NCBI GenBank assembly: GCA_001910725.1
Contig: MJGA01000009.1
Coordinates: forward strand, 248,001 to 312,000
DNA length: 64,000 nucleotides
Reading direction: 5' to 3'
DNA from: Phanerodontia chrysosporium
Taxonomy: Eukaryota > Basidiomycota > Agaricomycetes > Polyporales > Phanerochaetaceae
Of the stretch, positions 34,601 through 45,817 are shown in pieces (position 1 is the stretch's first letter; every line of letters starts with the position of its first letter). The position numbers and the translations under genes were made by a program. The notes under the pieces are model-generated. The model did not search any database. It was given only the letters and a program-made list of their open reading frames with translations, and was not told the DNA's origin.

Positions 34601-37334
34601 ATGCCGGACGACATGGAGGTCGATTTCACGATGGGCTTGCCTGGTGGAGATATGTTTGAAGATGCGACGGAGCTGTTCCAGCAGGCGGCCAAAGGTGACT
34701 GCCCGTGCATCTGCGCGTCGTACCCGAAGTTGACCTGGCTCGCGAAGAGATGAGGAGCGAAGAGGTGATCTTCATGCCAGGTTTCACATTGATGGACTCC
34801 ATGAGTGCGTTTGAGGTGAGTCCCTGTCTATATAGGTCTCAGATTTAACGACAATTCTCTGTTCAGATTGGCGAACCTAGGATGGATAGCGGGATGCTGC
34901 TAGAACGTGACACCAGATCCCCTGCATTCGACCCTTTGGCACCCTTGCTCCCCGAAGAACTATGTTGGATCATAGATAGATCCTTTGCATGCGAGGTGAG
35001 CTCTATCATCATTCTGCTACACGTTCCGCTCATACCCAGCTTTCAGATGGGATGGTACGCCGGCAATATGCTCTCACAAACCGTATACACACTGCTATAT
35101 GTTCATACGCTTCAAGATATCAACCCCGACCTAATCCCTCCATACTATCTCGACGAACAGGATCCTACTCGCCCAAGGCAGCTCCTTCCGAGCGTGCTCC
35201 GCCCAGTAGTCTTCGCGACGTTGAAGGACTGCGACATCGTATGGCGAGAGCTCTCGAAAAAGAGGGTCTACGATGTCAGTACTGCACTGCTCTCTCACGG
35301 TGTCGGGCGTGAACGCTGAGATACCGTCGCTGCAGATGGAGGACTGGCAAAGCGAAAAGTGTGAGGTGTCTCTGCTCGAGGGTGTTCCCGTCGACTTCGT
35401 CATTCGCAAACTCGATGAGGCATACATTTGGCTCCGTGATACACAGCTGCCACAGCAGTGGGTGGACGCTCTCGCCGACCGGCTCGCTCTCCGTAAGGTG
35501 CGTGCTCTGCTACACCTGTTCCTCACATTGATTGACGTGTATCACCTGTAGACGCTCCTGCAGCTTTTCCACGCAGGGCACACGGAGCAATTCGACGACT
35601 TCAGGCCACTCATCACTATTGCACGTAACATCCTGAGGAGAGTGCGCGCCCATCCTACCGAGACGCCGCCTCCAGACTCGCCGGCGATAGCTGCATTCGA
35701 CCCGCATGTGAGCCGACGCCTACCAACTGTCGTACCAACGCGCGAACTAGAGCTGTCACCGCAAGCCAAAGTCTGGGATGACCTCGAGCGGATGCTTGAC
35801 GGTTGGGAGAATGTTGCTCATCTTCGAGATCATCACACTCTCCAAGCGTGGCAGGCAAGTATCTTACTAGGACTGTGCAGCATCCATGGCTAATTCTTTC
35901 ACAGACTAACGGTTCTCTCAACGTCTGGCTCCCGAATAGGCCATTACTGATACCCTACCTCCGGTCATTGACACAAGTGTGTTATTATTATTCTCTATGT
36001 GCACCTATTCCGCTCACTTGAGACAGCACGTATTCATTGATAATCATATTGTCCTCGGTGACTACGGCGAAGATTGGCTGGTTGAGCAGTTCTTCTGGGA
36101 AACCATCGGCGTCCCGTACGAATCAATATGCGAGATACTCATCAACGCATGGGCAGGCCCCGGGGCACTCGCTCTGCAGGAGATGGAGTCACACATCGTC
36201 GAGGTAGATCCGTTATTACACTGCCTCCAAACTTCGGTTGACTTAGTCGCAGGTCGTCTCCGTCTATATCAGGTCCTTCTGGTTTAACCCGCCGCGGAGA
36301 CGACGACACCTCATGAAGGTGGTCAATGACTGGCAGCTCTTGGAGGACGCGTTCGGCAGTCTTGTTCAGCGGATCGCGGCATCGGTGAGGATATAGCGCA
36401 TGCTTTGGCTGATCGCACCACTGATTAGTCTTTAGGGTGCACAGATAAACCCAATATTGCATGCGCTGCCAGACGCAGCAGCCTTCTGGAAACTGACGAC
36501 AGCTCGAGAAGTTATTCTCACTGGGTTCCAGCAGGAGCTATATGCCTCGTATGAGCGTCCGCTGGCCTACTGGTTGCTCTCGCAAATACTCGAGAAGCAC
36601 CAAGAAACATTGAATCGTTTGAAGGCTGTTATTCAAGCAGGTATGGCAATGTAATATCTCATCTGAATAACGAAGGCTCTAATCTGCATGATAGGTTCGT
36701 TTGCACGGCAAGAGATAGATTACCAGGAGCAGATCCTGATAACCCTGCAATCAATGTCGCTGGCATCGTTCATCGTAAGATCTCTGTTACTAGCTCTAGA
36801 ATGTTATATTGATTGCTTTGTGCCAAGTTGACGTCTTACGAGAAGCCTCTAAATGCGGAGCGTATGAACTTGAATTTCAAGCGTCGTTACAAGTGGCTCT
36901 GCTCCCCTCGTGAGGACGATCCAGACGCGTTGCTGTTTGACATTCCCTCGTTACGGGAGTTCGATCATGCTTGTAAAGACCTCAAGGAGGTAAGTTGCGT
37001 GCCATTGCTCCCTCTGACTTCGCCCTTACATAGATCTTCTAGCCGGCCGAGAGCTACCTCCTGGTGGCACAGAATGCCCTTTCCAACCTCCCGTCGTTTG
37101 TCCCCAGAACAAATATTCATCAGAAGGAATATGATGGCAGAATTGAGGTACGTTCTCCCCTTCTACCCAATCCTGGTACCTCTTCTTACTGCAATGCAGT
37201 TCATTGAGGGTCTCGCTCGGGTGAACAAAGAAATGCTTGATTTTTCCAGAGGCGATCTCGCGGATACTAGACTACAATGGGACCCTACATGTCATCCATG
37301 GTTTCCTGTTGTTTTGCCACATAATAAACAGTAG
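34601..37334 (+). CDS. MAK10: NatC N-terminal acetyltransferase auxiliary subunit Mak10 (NAA35)
   Basis: Auxiliary subunit of NatC, which acetylates N-terminal Met followed by a hydrophobic residue at the ribosome. The first exons (34601-34694, 34748-34815, from 34867) give FEDATELFQQAAK, VIFMPGFTLMDSMSAFE and IGEPRMDSGMLLERDTRSP, the family's conserved N-terminal block. Later segments agree with Mak10: MGWYAGNMLSQTVYTLLYVH, VFIDNHIVLGDYGEDWLVEQ, FNPPRRRRHLMKVVNDWQLL and MNLNFKRRYKWLCSPRED. The C-terminus is FIEGLARVNKEMLDFSRGD and stops at 37334. At least ten short introns. No frame break noted. Its transcription starts back to back with the mitochondrial TrpRS gene. Confidence 0.9.
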
Positions 37335-37486
37335 CTTCATCCTCGTCGCGCGGCTTAATGAGACACGGTAGGCGCTTAAGACGAGTTGATCCTTGTCCGC
37401 GTCCTCATCACACGTCTTGCCTCGGTCCACTAGCTTTGCTCACCATTTCTTCTTTGCTGTCATCTTTGCGGCTTCTGTCTTGCAGA

Positions 37487-38888
37487 ATGAAGCGAACAGC
37501 TAGTCCTGAGCTTGTTGGGAAGCCCAGTCCTTTCAGCTCTGCGGTAACACTCTTCGAGTCCGGGTCTTCGACTCCACGGCGGTCCAAGCGACTGAAACTC
37601 GAGCCAGACGTCAAGCCAGAGCCAGGTGTAACCCCCACTGTTCAGCACAAGGGAAACGTCACGAAACGCACGCGTCAGGCTGTCGTGAAAGTTGCAGAGA
37701 CTGAAACAGTGGACCTTCAGACCAAACCTGCTCATCGGAGTGCCTCTCCGCGAAAGCAGAAGGCGGTCCCTCAATCATTGGCCGTCCCGCATCCTGCGCC
37801 GCCACGGTGGAGAGAACAGTATGATGCTATCAAGCGCATGCGCGAGCACATTGTCGCGCCAGTGGATACAATGGGTTGTGAGCAGGCGCAGTTAAAGGAA
37901 GCTGACCCGAGGGTGCGTGCTCCTGTGCGTGTATTGCCTACTGCTCGCCTGACTAATCCCATGCGCGTAGGCTCGCCGCTTCTCAACGCTTGTCTCTCTG
38001 ATGCTGTCTTCACAGACTAAGGACGAGGTTACCGACGCCGCTGTAGCAAAACTGCGCGAGGCCGTAGGCGGAACGCTGACTGTAGAGGCCGTCCTGGACG
38101 CAGACGAGAAAGCAATCGCAGATGCCATCTGCAAGGTCGGTTTCTGGCGGCGGAAAACTCAGTCAGCATCTGTTTCTCCGTGTTCTGCCCTGTGCTGCTT
38201 ATGCAGACTACTAGATATATCAAACAGACAGCGCAGAAGCTGAGGGACGAGTTCAACTCAGACGTTCCCAAGACCGTGGATGAGCTTTGTTCACTTCCTG
38301 GCGTCGGACCGAAGATGGCGTTCTTGTGTCTGCACGTTGCCTGGAACATGTGAGAAGCCCGCATATACCTTCTTTCGACTGTCGCTGATATCTTAGTGCA
38401 GTAATGTCGGTATTGGCGTAGACGTTCATGTCCATAGAATTACGAATAGACTAGGATGGCACAAACCACCACGAAGACACCGGAAGAGACCCGGTTGGTA
38501 CTTAACTACATACATGCTGGCTCGTGACTGATGCTGTGCCAGTTTGAACTTGCAATCTTGGCTGCCCAAGGAGCTGCACGCCGAGATCAATCACAGGCTC
38601 GTCGGGTTTGGCCAGGTGCGTTTTGTCTTGCTCTGCTACGATGCTTCTAACACGGACCCTCAGGTTATCTGCCAACCCGCCAGACCACGGTGTGAATCTT
38701 GTGACCTGAGCAACGAGCTTTGTCCCAGCGCGAAGATCACTACGAAGCGCGTGGGGAAGACAGCAAAAGCAGAAGAGATACCTGTTGATCTTGCCCAGCC
38801 GATGCTCAAAATCGAGGTAGAAGTCGAAGAAACCAAACCCTTTATAGAGCCGTTGGACGAACTCACTCCAACACCTCCGTCGCCCTAG
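37487..38888 (+). CDS. NTG1: Endonuclease III homologue, DNA glycosylase/AP lyase
   Basis: Bifunctional glycosylase that removes oxidised pyrimidines and nicks the abasic site in base-excision repair. Exons: 37487-37912, 37971-38161, 38215-38349, 38402-38494, 38543-38615 and 38664-38888. The catalytic Lys lies in LMLSSQTKDEV. The helix-hairpin-helix is LCSLPGVGPKMAFLCLHVAW, the catalytic Asp is in VGIGVDVHVHRITNRLGW, and the iron-sulfur Cys set is C-x6-C-x2-C-x6-C (CQPARPRCESCDLSNELC). The last spacing is one residue longer than in human NTH1. The N-terminal 140 residues are basic and disordered, with nuclear-signal-like RRSKRLKLE. The frame is open upstream to 37358, and the splice-acceptor-like TTGCAG just before the ATG suggests a 5' UTR intron. 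One base appears missing near 38470 in exon 4. Confidence 0.92.
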
Positions 38889-38964
38889 GACATCTTGGAT
38901 CTTCCATTCTACTTGGCTATATACTCTACTGTTACATCTTTTCCTTCTGGACGTCGCTTCTCAT

Positions 38965-41047
38965 CTAGGCAAGGTTGATCGCCATGTCCCAAAAGCCCTT
39001 CTCTAGGCGGGTGCAGCGCTCCCAGATTGCCTTCCACTCATCAAAACGCATCGGGGACGGTGGATCGACTTGAGCCATGGTCTCAATCGTTTCTGGGTAC
39101 CGCGTCAGTTCCTCATTCTCACTAGTGCGTGCGACACGACGTTACCAATTCCAACGCGGACAGCCTGCTGGTAGTGCTCGCCACCATAGTCGTCCATCCA
39201 CTGCTTGTACGGGTTTCCTTCGACGATGACCCAGCTGTTCGGCTTGGCGGCCTCTTTCTTGAGCCAGAGGCCGACCTCGCCATAGCCCAGAAGGCAGGCA
39301 GCACATGCCATGATGAGCTTGCTCGTGTCGCCTAACGCTGCATGTCAGTAACATTTAGGAGTAAGGCGGGAAGGACCCAACCTTGCAGACCGACGTCGAG
39401 GAGGTAAGCACCATAGGCTGTCGTCGCAGGAGACTCGGGCGTCGCGAGCAGCTCCTCCTCGGAGATACCCCACTGAGCACAGAAGCTCTTGTGCGTCGTC
39501 ACTTCGCTGATGACATTGAGAATGGTGTCGGTCGCAGACTTGATCGCAGGAAAGGTGGATGACTTGGCCGCGAGCAGCCTGCAATCGCATCAGCCAAGTT
39601 AGGTGCGAGAGAATGCGGGGACCTACGCGTAAGCACGAGCATAGTACCGAAGGTACAGATAGTCCTGCCTATACACACCGTCAGCGGGAAAGTGCTCGAT
39701 ACGGGTGCGTATGGACCGACTTGATGAAGTGAAGGAAGCACTCGCGAGGCAGGACACCCTGCGCAAGCTGCTTGACGAAGTCGTGCTCGACATACTCCTT
39801 CCAAATACCGGCAGTACCCTGAATGAGCAGTCTAGTGAAGGGGTGTGGGTTACTCGATGTTGCGCTGTAGACTTATCAGTGAGCGACGACATACACACTC
39901 GTTACGCGTAGACTAACCGTGGCACGCTCCGCAAAGTTAGATCATGCATGTGGTCCAGGGGCCCGTACCCTTTGCCAATCGGGACAGCAGTCTCGATTCC
40001 CAAGTGAGTATACATCGCAGCGTCCCGAGTAGCATTTTCGACTGAGGACAACATGAGCTTCTGTTTCCGCAGAGCACTGCGACGACTGACTGGTTTTTCC
40101 CCGGGCAAGGCCGCAAACCAACGCAGCTGACAGCGTGCAGCCAGTCCCATGGGTGCTGGTGGACTCCACCCTAGGCCGAACATATAATGTCGTACCGGAT
40201 GGGGCGCGGAGGACGTCAACCACTATATCCTTCGAAGCGGGGTCTTTTTCTGCGACCTGCAATATCTCCATGTTCTCCTCGAATAGGATACTACGCACGA
40301 CGCGGAGCTCCGGCTTGCTTCGGCAGACCCTTTCGACATCCTCCATGCTGACTGTGAGATGGCCTCCTTTCAAAAGGATGGCCTGGGGACCGAGCTTGAG
40401 GAGGTCACCCGCGGCACGAAGCATATCTTCCAGGCTAGCGATACCGGATGGCAGCCCGCGGTGCGAGAGGATAAGTTCGGCTTCGCTTTTGTTCGGCGTG
40501 AGGAGGTATGTCGCGGGAAAGAGCTCCGAGATCATGACCTCCACTGCATCTGGCTGGAGGAGGGTGTGCCCTGACGTCGAGACGCACACCGGGTCGCATA
40601 CGAGGGGCGGGATTGGGCGGGCGCCGTAGTGCAGTTTCAGGACACGTACAACTGCACGAATCGAGGCAGCATCAAAAAGCATGCCCGTCTTCATAGCCTT
40701 TATCTCGACATCACTGAGAACCGAGCGAAGCTAGGCAGGCCGTCGGCTCAAAAACACTGGCGGTAGATGGTGCCACTGTTCTCACCTGCTGCTCGACGAA
40801 CTCAGGGGGCGGAGCATGCACGGCCTGAACACCCGTGGTGTTTTGTGCAGTGAGGGCGACAATGACACTAGCACCATAACATAGGTGCGCAGTGAACGTC
40901 TTCAGGTCTGCCTGCAGGGGTTTGATGCGATCGAGTCAGTAATTTTCTACGATCCGCAAGGGAACAAACCTGGATACCCGCTCCACCGCTGCTATCCGAG
41001 CCAGCAATGGTCAGGACGACAGGCTGTTCTTCCGTGGTGCACGACAT
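38965..41047 (-). CDS. THI20: Bifunctional HMP/HMP-P kinase - TenA-type protein THI20
   Basis: Two thiamine-pathway modules in one protein: a ThiD-type kinase that phosphorylates hydroxymethylpyrimidine and its phosphate, and a TenA/THI-4 domain that salvages thiamine breakdown products. Exons begin 41047-40970, 40911-40786, 40730-40091 and 40041-39918. Kinase motifs: [40 protein letters not shown] and [20 protein letters not shown]. The TenA part starts near 39990 ([20 protein letters not shown]). It continues with [39 protein letters not shown] with the candidate catalytic Cys, and [15 protein letters not shown]. The stop is TAG at 38967-38965. All junctions I checked keep frame. No TPP riboswitch motif is seen upstream. 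Confidence 0.93.
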
Positions 41048-41305
41048 CTAGCTCAAACGTATTTGCGGGTATGCGAGCAGATGGCTGTTGGTCGCAGAAG
41101 GCAGTGTGTCGTCGCGTCTGCGGCATCTTACTGGCCGATGATAGCATTGATTGTGAGCCCCACCGTGAGAGTGGCGGCGTGTGCCTACCTTACTTATATC
41201 TGCGGTGGGCCTTGCTAGCTATCATGACACAAGTGTCAAGTTCAAGATGACACTACCCGCAGCCGTTGCAGTGAATCTGCGACGGCAAAAGGCGTAAAAA
41301 TAAAT

Positions 41306-41376
41306 TGCATCCACCGGGAGTCGAACCCGGAGCTAGGCCATGGGAAGACCCAATGTTACCGCTACACCATAGATGC
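41306..41376 (-). tRNA. tRNA-Gly (anticodon CCC)
   Basis: Minus-strand cloverleaf: acceptor GCATCTA paired with TGGATGC, D stem GTGT/ACAT, anticodon loop TTCCCAT with CCC, T arm CCGGG-TTCGACT-CCCGG, discriminator A. No intron. Confidence 0.95.
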
Positions 41377-42650
41377 TTATCAAATTTTCATCTTATACGC
41401 AATATAACGCACAATTTTGCCGGAGTATGCCGTAACTCAGCGCGTCTTCGCTCAGAGTCACCTCGGGCCTCCCGCTGGTCCCTTACAGCGAGTCATGGTG
41501 CTGCACAGACTTCAGACAAATCTTCCACCTACGCTTACAATTACTCTGCTCGGTGACGCATCACAAGGGCAGATGTTGCGCTCTCCATCTCAGTCTGGAA
41601 CGTGGATACGGGGAGGGCACTGGATGGAAAGTTCCCGCCATCGATTCTGCGCCAGTGCAAACGTCGCTCGACATGCACGCGTAGTCCGTCTTCGGAAACG
41701 CTGCATCTCGTTGTCTTCAGCTTTGCTGCCGGTATGCTATCTCTGATTCCATCCACATGCTGATGACCTGCATACAAGGGGTATTGCCTTCTTGGTCAGT
41801 GAGGGATAGTTATCTGCCACGATTCATATGCGTGGCGGAAGAACGTACGGGAATATCCGACTGCCATGTTCTAAATGCTCATGGTTCCCTGCAGACTTGC
41901 CTCGTGGGGGTGTGTCTTGGCTTCCACCGCTCCGGCGAGCCTGCCGTCGCGGCTGTGGCGCCCGAGGCGCGCCCCCATCCGAACGTTCTGCTCCATACAT
42001 TCCACCTCTAAAAGATGTGTTCCAAGCGGGCTCCTCTGTCATCCTACTCAACATGCAGATCGTCCGACTAGGCTCTCTTGCGCTGCTCGCTCCGAGACAG
42101 TCACTCTGGGCCCTCGTAGTGTGCTTCGCAATGAGCTTTCCATCCACATGTTCGTATTCATGTCTCGGAGATTGCTAACTTCGTGCAGGACTCGTTACTT
42201 GCCGGGCAGCTTGGAGACCGCATGAAATCACGCACTTCTACAACACAGCGTATGTCATGCGATAACTGTGACTCGGTCATCTTACCACCCTTCTTCCTTC
42301 TGGACCAGCCACCTCGACAGAATTTTCGGATGCTCGCGCCCCGTGCGCACTATCGTCGCTCCGAGGGTACCCCAAGTGGCTACCAAGCATGTGGAAGTTC
42401 GAGCCTGCTCGCCTTCCAGGAACGCGATAGGACGCCCTTCGTGCGCGCAGACCTTTGTCCTCGCCTAACGGCACCCCCTGCGGTTGGTTCTGCACCCATG
42501 CGGCTTGCCAATGTGCCTCAAACTTCGCGCATCATTGGCTCTATGCGCATTCCGTAGCATGCGGGTCGTCATTCGAGGGCGAAAACTCGGCGGCTGAACA
42601 GACCTTTTAAACACTTGCACTCGCTCGGGTATGTGTCACCAACACTCACG
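41377..42650. other. 1.3-kb intergenic region between tRNA-Gly and the PL14 gene
   Basis: Several plus-strand open frames of 60-125 codons occur, but they have no motifs, overlap one another and lack convincing splice structure. The last few hundred bases are the likely PL14 promoter. A decayed or unrecognised gene cannot be excluded. Confidence 0.4.
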
Positions 42651-43678
42651 ATGTTTCCCTCCGTCTGGATACCATACCTGCTTCTCGCAGTCGCGGCTTG
42701 TGTCGCAGCGCGGCCCACCGCCAACTATACCACTCAGGCATCCATCTCGAGCCCTCTCTTCCCCGTGTCGCCACAGCTCAGCTACTGGACGACGTCTACG
42801 TCGATACCAGGAGCTCTTCCCTTGGCAGACTCGACATTCCGTCCACACAACCAGATCAGCGCGCTCAAGCACCCGTACGTCAATGCGCCCGATGGCGAGC
42901 TCTCCATGCAAGCATACTACCCCGCCGGCTCGTACAACTTCCAGAACAGCCCGCAAGGCGGGTTCTCGTTCTACGCTCCCGGACCTGCCAGCGTCGATTT
43001 GACGACCGCGAAAGAGGCCACGTTCGCATATACCGTGTACTTCCGGCGGTTTCAACTTTGTCAAGGGCGGCAAGGTACCTGGACTTTGTATGTCTAGTTA
43101 TGCTTGCAGCGTCGTCTTCCATATAGACTGATACTTCCGACTAGACGGAGGAAACAGTGACGACGAGGCGGTGTCGTGCTCTGGCGGGCGCAGAGACGAC
43201 GGCTGCTGGTCGGCCCGCATGATGTGGCGCACCAACGGCGCGGGCGAGCTATACACGTACCTCCCGCCTGATTTCTCTCAGAACCAAGCCGTCTGTGACA
43301 TCCCGCCATACTCGACGTGCAACGACGTCTACGGCGCATCTGTCGGCCGCGGCTCGTTTTACTGGGCGACTGGCGGGCGGACGACTGTCGCGGAGCGCGT
43401 TCGCCTGAATGATGTCGGACAGAGCAACGGCGAGCTCCAGCTCTTCGTCGGCGGAAAGAGCGTCGTCAACGTCGGCGGACTCGTCCTCAGGAATAGCTCT
43501 AGTGGCCGCATCCGCGGCATGCAAATGCAAACATTCTTCGGGGGTGAGCTGTCTTGCTATTTCGTTACTGCGACCCGAACTCATAATTGCTCAAGGCTCT
43601 GATCCATCGTGGGCTTCCCCGACGAACCAGTACGTGTGGTTCTCGGACTTCTCGATCGCTATCACGGAGACTTTATAA
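42651..43678 (+). CDS. Secreted polysaccharide lyase family 14 protein
   Basis: PL14 enzymes cleave uronic-acid polysaccharides such as alginate or glucuronan by beta-elimination. The ATG at 42651 opens a signal peptide (VWIPYLLLAVAACVA). Diagnostic segments: TFRPHNQISALKHPYV, GGFSFYAPGPASVDLTTAKE, CSGGRRDDGCWSARMMWRTN, GELYTYLPPDF, GSFYWATGGRTTVAERVRLN and NGELQLFVGGKSVVNVGGL. The C-terminus is YVWFSDFSIAITETL. Exons are 42651-43087, 43145-43543 and 43596-43678. Around 43041-43050, in the conserved VYF-x-x-GFNF region, the frame is lost; two collapsed bases (one in a C run, one in a G run) would explain it. Length of about 305 residues fits the family. The exact substrate is unknown. Confidence 0.82.
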
Positions 43679-44410
43679 GAGAATTTCTGACGCGTTCGGG
43701 TCCGCATAGAACTTCTAGCTTTGTATTCATCACGACTATGTATGACCAGTCTCGACTGGCGCCGTTGTGGCGTCCCGGTTACCCTGACTACTCATCCACT
43801 CTAACTCCTACTTTGCGGAGTCCCTGCTTTGTATCTGTTATTTTCTGTATTTTTGGATTAACCCATGTATTATGCCAGTACGCTAACTAAATCATAACGC
43901 GATGACTTCACTTGTGCTGTCCGCGCGTCACAGGACACCGTTGCCCGTTGATAGTCCGTAGTCATCATTCTCTGTCCAGGACACGAAGAGATTGCAATTG
44001 CCTAACCTCAGGACTATCCGCTAATTGGAATGACGTTTCCGAGTCTCTGTTCGTCCTGCCACGGTCAGTTAACTTTGCCTCGACAACGACTTTGTGATCG
44101 TTGCCCGGACACATCTGCAGTCAAAAACTCCCGTCTCTAACAAGGGCGAGAATATCATCCATAGTACCACTGGCATCGTCAAAAAGCCACTTGGGTGCAC
44201 TGGTATGCCACTGTAGTCGTGCGGGTGCCTATCACCAAGCAGTATAACCTGTTCCATGTGTATCCTGCCCTGGAACCTTCAACTGGCTCCGTCGAGCTGC
44301 TTCACCACCTGTAGAGCGAGGCTGGGGATTAATACGCGTGTACTCCTCGAGTGCCTCACACCCTGAGCCGAATTGCGTGGTATTAAACATTATGCAAAAA
44401 CAGAACACAA
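43679..44410. other. Intergenic region between the PL14 gene and tRNA-Leu
   Basis: No coding frame or additional RNA gene is recognised in about 730 bp. Confidence 0.45.
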
Positions 44411-44502
44411 GGCGAGATGGCCGAGCGGTCTAAGGCGCCAGACTAAGGTTGTTGCTTGATATCTGGTCCGAAAGGGCGTGGGTTCGAATCCCACTCTCGT
44501 CA
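44411..44502 (+). tRNA. tRNA-Leu (anticodon AAG) with a short intron
   Basis: Class II tRNA: acceptor GGCGAGA pairs with TCTCGTC, the anticodon stem is CCAGA/TCTGG, and AAG follows CT in the loop. About 12 nt (TTGTTGCTTGAT) between position 37 and the 3' half of the loop are best read as an intron at the canonical site. The T arm carries GGTTCGAATCC. Confidence 0.93.
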
Positions 44503-44531
44503 TATGTTTTTGCCATTGTCTATCGTAGGTC

Positions 44532-44540
44532 TCTAATCAC
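44532..44540. repeat. Left candidate terminal inverted repeat of the DIRS element
   Basis: TCTAATCAC, the exact reverse complement of the sequence at 57270-57278. Nine bases is short; the position just outside the coding region makes it a reasonable terminus candidate. Confidence 0.4.
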
Positions 44541-44728
44541 TGGCGCCGTACCGGGAATGTGAGAGGAGCTCGCGCTGCGAGTCCGGGAGGCGGAGCCAAA
44601 GCGAGGGTAGGTGTAAGCCAGCCGCGCCCTTGGGCGCGGCCATAGTTATTGATTTGAGGCGCCCGGCTGCGGAGCGCAACCACCCGTAAAGGACTAGAGA
44701 GAGGACGGAGGAGGGGGAGGGCAGGTGG

Positions 44729-45817
44729 TCAAGGAAAGATGAGGTTGCGCGACAGCGGGCAAGCGCCCAGGAGAGCCATGCTGTCGGGCCTGCAAGGACG
44801 CCTGGAGGACAACGGGGTGCTTGCGAATGTACATCTTGTAGGCTTCAGAGGACCAGCGACCTGCGGCTTGAATGTGAGCATCGGGCCAACCGAGCGACGC
44901 AATGAAGGTTGCGCCGCCGGGGCGGAGAGAGTGACCCCCCGCGGAGGGTCCGAGAACGTGACGAAGGCAGGCGAGGAACCACCCCCGAGTGGGCTCAGAA
45001 CCATCGCCACGGAGGAAGAGCTGGCTGTGGAAAGGAAGCGAGCATCACGGGAGGCCAGGTAGGCGTCGAAAGGCGCACCAGGGTTAAGGCGGTCGCTGCG
45101 GCGCGCGAGCACCACAGCACTGCCAGCGAACAGGCGGTCAGCTTTGTGCGCAGGAAGGTGGTAGCAGATGTCGGCCTGCGTGGACACCACGGAGCTGCGG
45201 CGAATGGTCTTGCGGGAGGAGCGGAGGGCTTGGTCGTCGGCGACGACAAGCTCACCGAGGCGGTGCAGCCCAAAGAAGCCCACGAAGACGAGGGCGACGA
45301 ACAGGCGGTCGTCATAGGATGGTGCAGTCCCGACGCTGTCGAGTACCCGGAGGAGGTCGTCTGGCGAAAGGGCACGCGCGCGGGTGCGAGGGGTTGCGAA
45401 CATCTTCTTGCACCCAGTGAGGCAGCGAAAGACGAGAGGAGAGCAACATGAGGCGCAGACGGAGGGATAGAACGCCTCGAGTTGATTGCAGATGCCGGAG
45501 AGATAGGTGTCGACAGAGCGAGGGTTAATGTGATGGCACATGTAGATGGTATAGAAGGAGAGCATGTCGGGAGTCGGGTCGAGAGGGAACTCGTGGGTGT
45601 CACAGAAAGCAATGTAGGACTGGAGATGGGAGGTGTAAGCTTTGTTGGTAGAGGCGTCGAGGGCAAAACCCAGAGCGATGGCTCGCTCGCAGACGAGTTT
45701 CTCACGCGACCAGGGTGCCCGTGGAGGCGCTCGAGTCGCGGCTCTGGCGCTCATAACTCGAGACCCCCCTGCGGTGTCCATCGAGGGGGCATGAAGAAAT
45801 CCAAAGAGTCGCAGCAC
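44729..45817 (-). CDS. DIRS tyrosine recombinase
   Basis: Site-specific recombinase that integrates the circular DIRS cDNA. The N-terminal core-binding part includes TSHLQSYIAFCDTHEFPLD and SVDTYLSGICNQLEAFYPS. The catalytic part includes FVGFFGLHRLGELVVADD with the first catalytic Arg. The C-terminal HSLR box, a GRW motif and the catalytic Tyr (SSEAYKMYIR) are all present, but in another frame from about 45010 leftward, so one or two bases are lost near 45000-44950. A terminal frame shift in a decayed copy or a read error explains this equally well. The true C-terminus lies at or left of 44740. Confidence 0.75.
   Translation of the reverse strand: MLRLFGFLHAPSMDTAGGSRVMSARAATRAPPRAPWSREKLVCERAIALGFALDASTNKAYTSHLQSYIAFCDTHEFPLDPTPDMLSFYTIYMCHHINPRSVDTYLSGICNQLEAFYPSVCASCCSPLVFRCLTGCKKMFATPRTRARALSPDDLLRVLDSVGTAPSYDDRLFVALVFVGFFGLHRLGELVVADDQALRSSRKTIRRSSVVSTQADICYHLPAHKADRLFAGSAVVLARRSDRLNPGAPFDAYLASRDARFLSTASSSSVAMVLSPLGGGSSPAFVTFSDPPRGVTLSAPAAQPSLRRSVGPMLTFKPQVAGPLKPTRCTFASTPLSSRRPCRPDSMALLGACPLSRNLIFP

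Noticed and set aside
40042..40090. Frameshift between the kinase and TenA halves of THI20
   Set aside because: A normal GT-AG intron (donor at 40090, acceptor at 40042) restores the frame.
41048..41305. TPP riboswitch upstream of THI20
   Set aside because: I looked for the conserved CTGAGA and CCTGAT-type elements on the minus strand and found neither.
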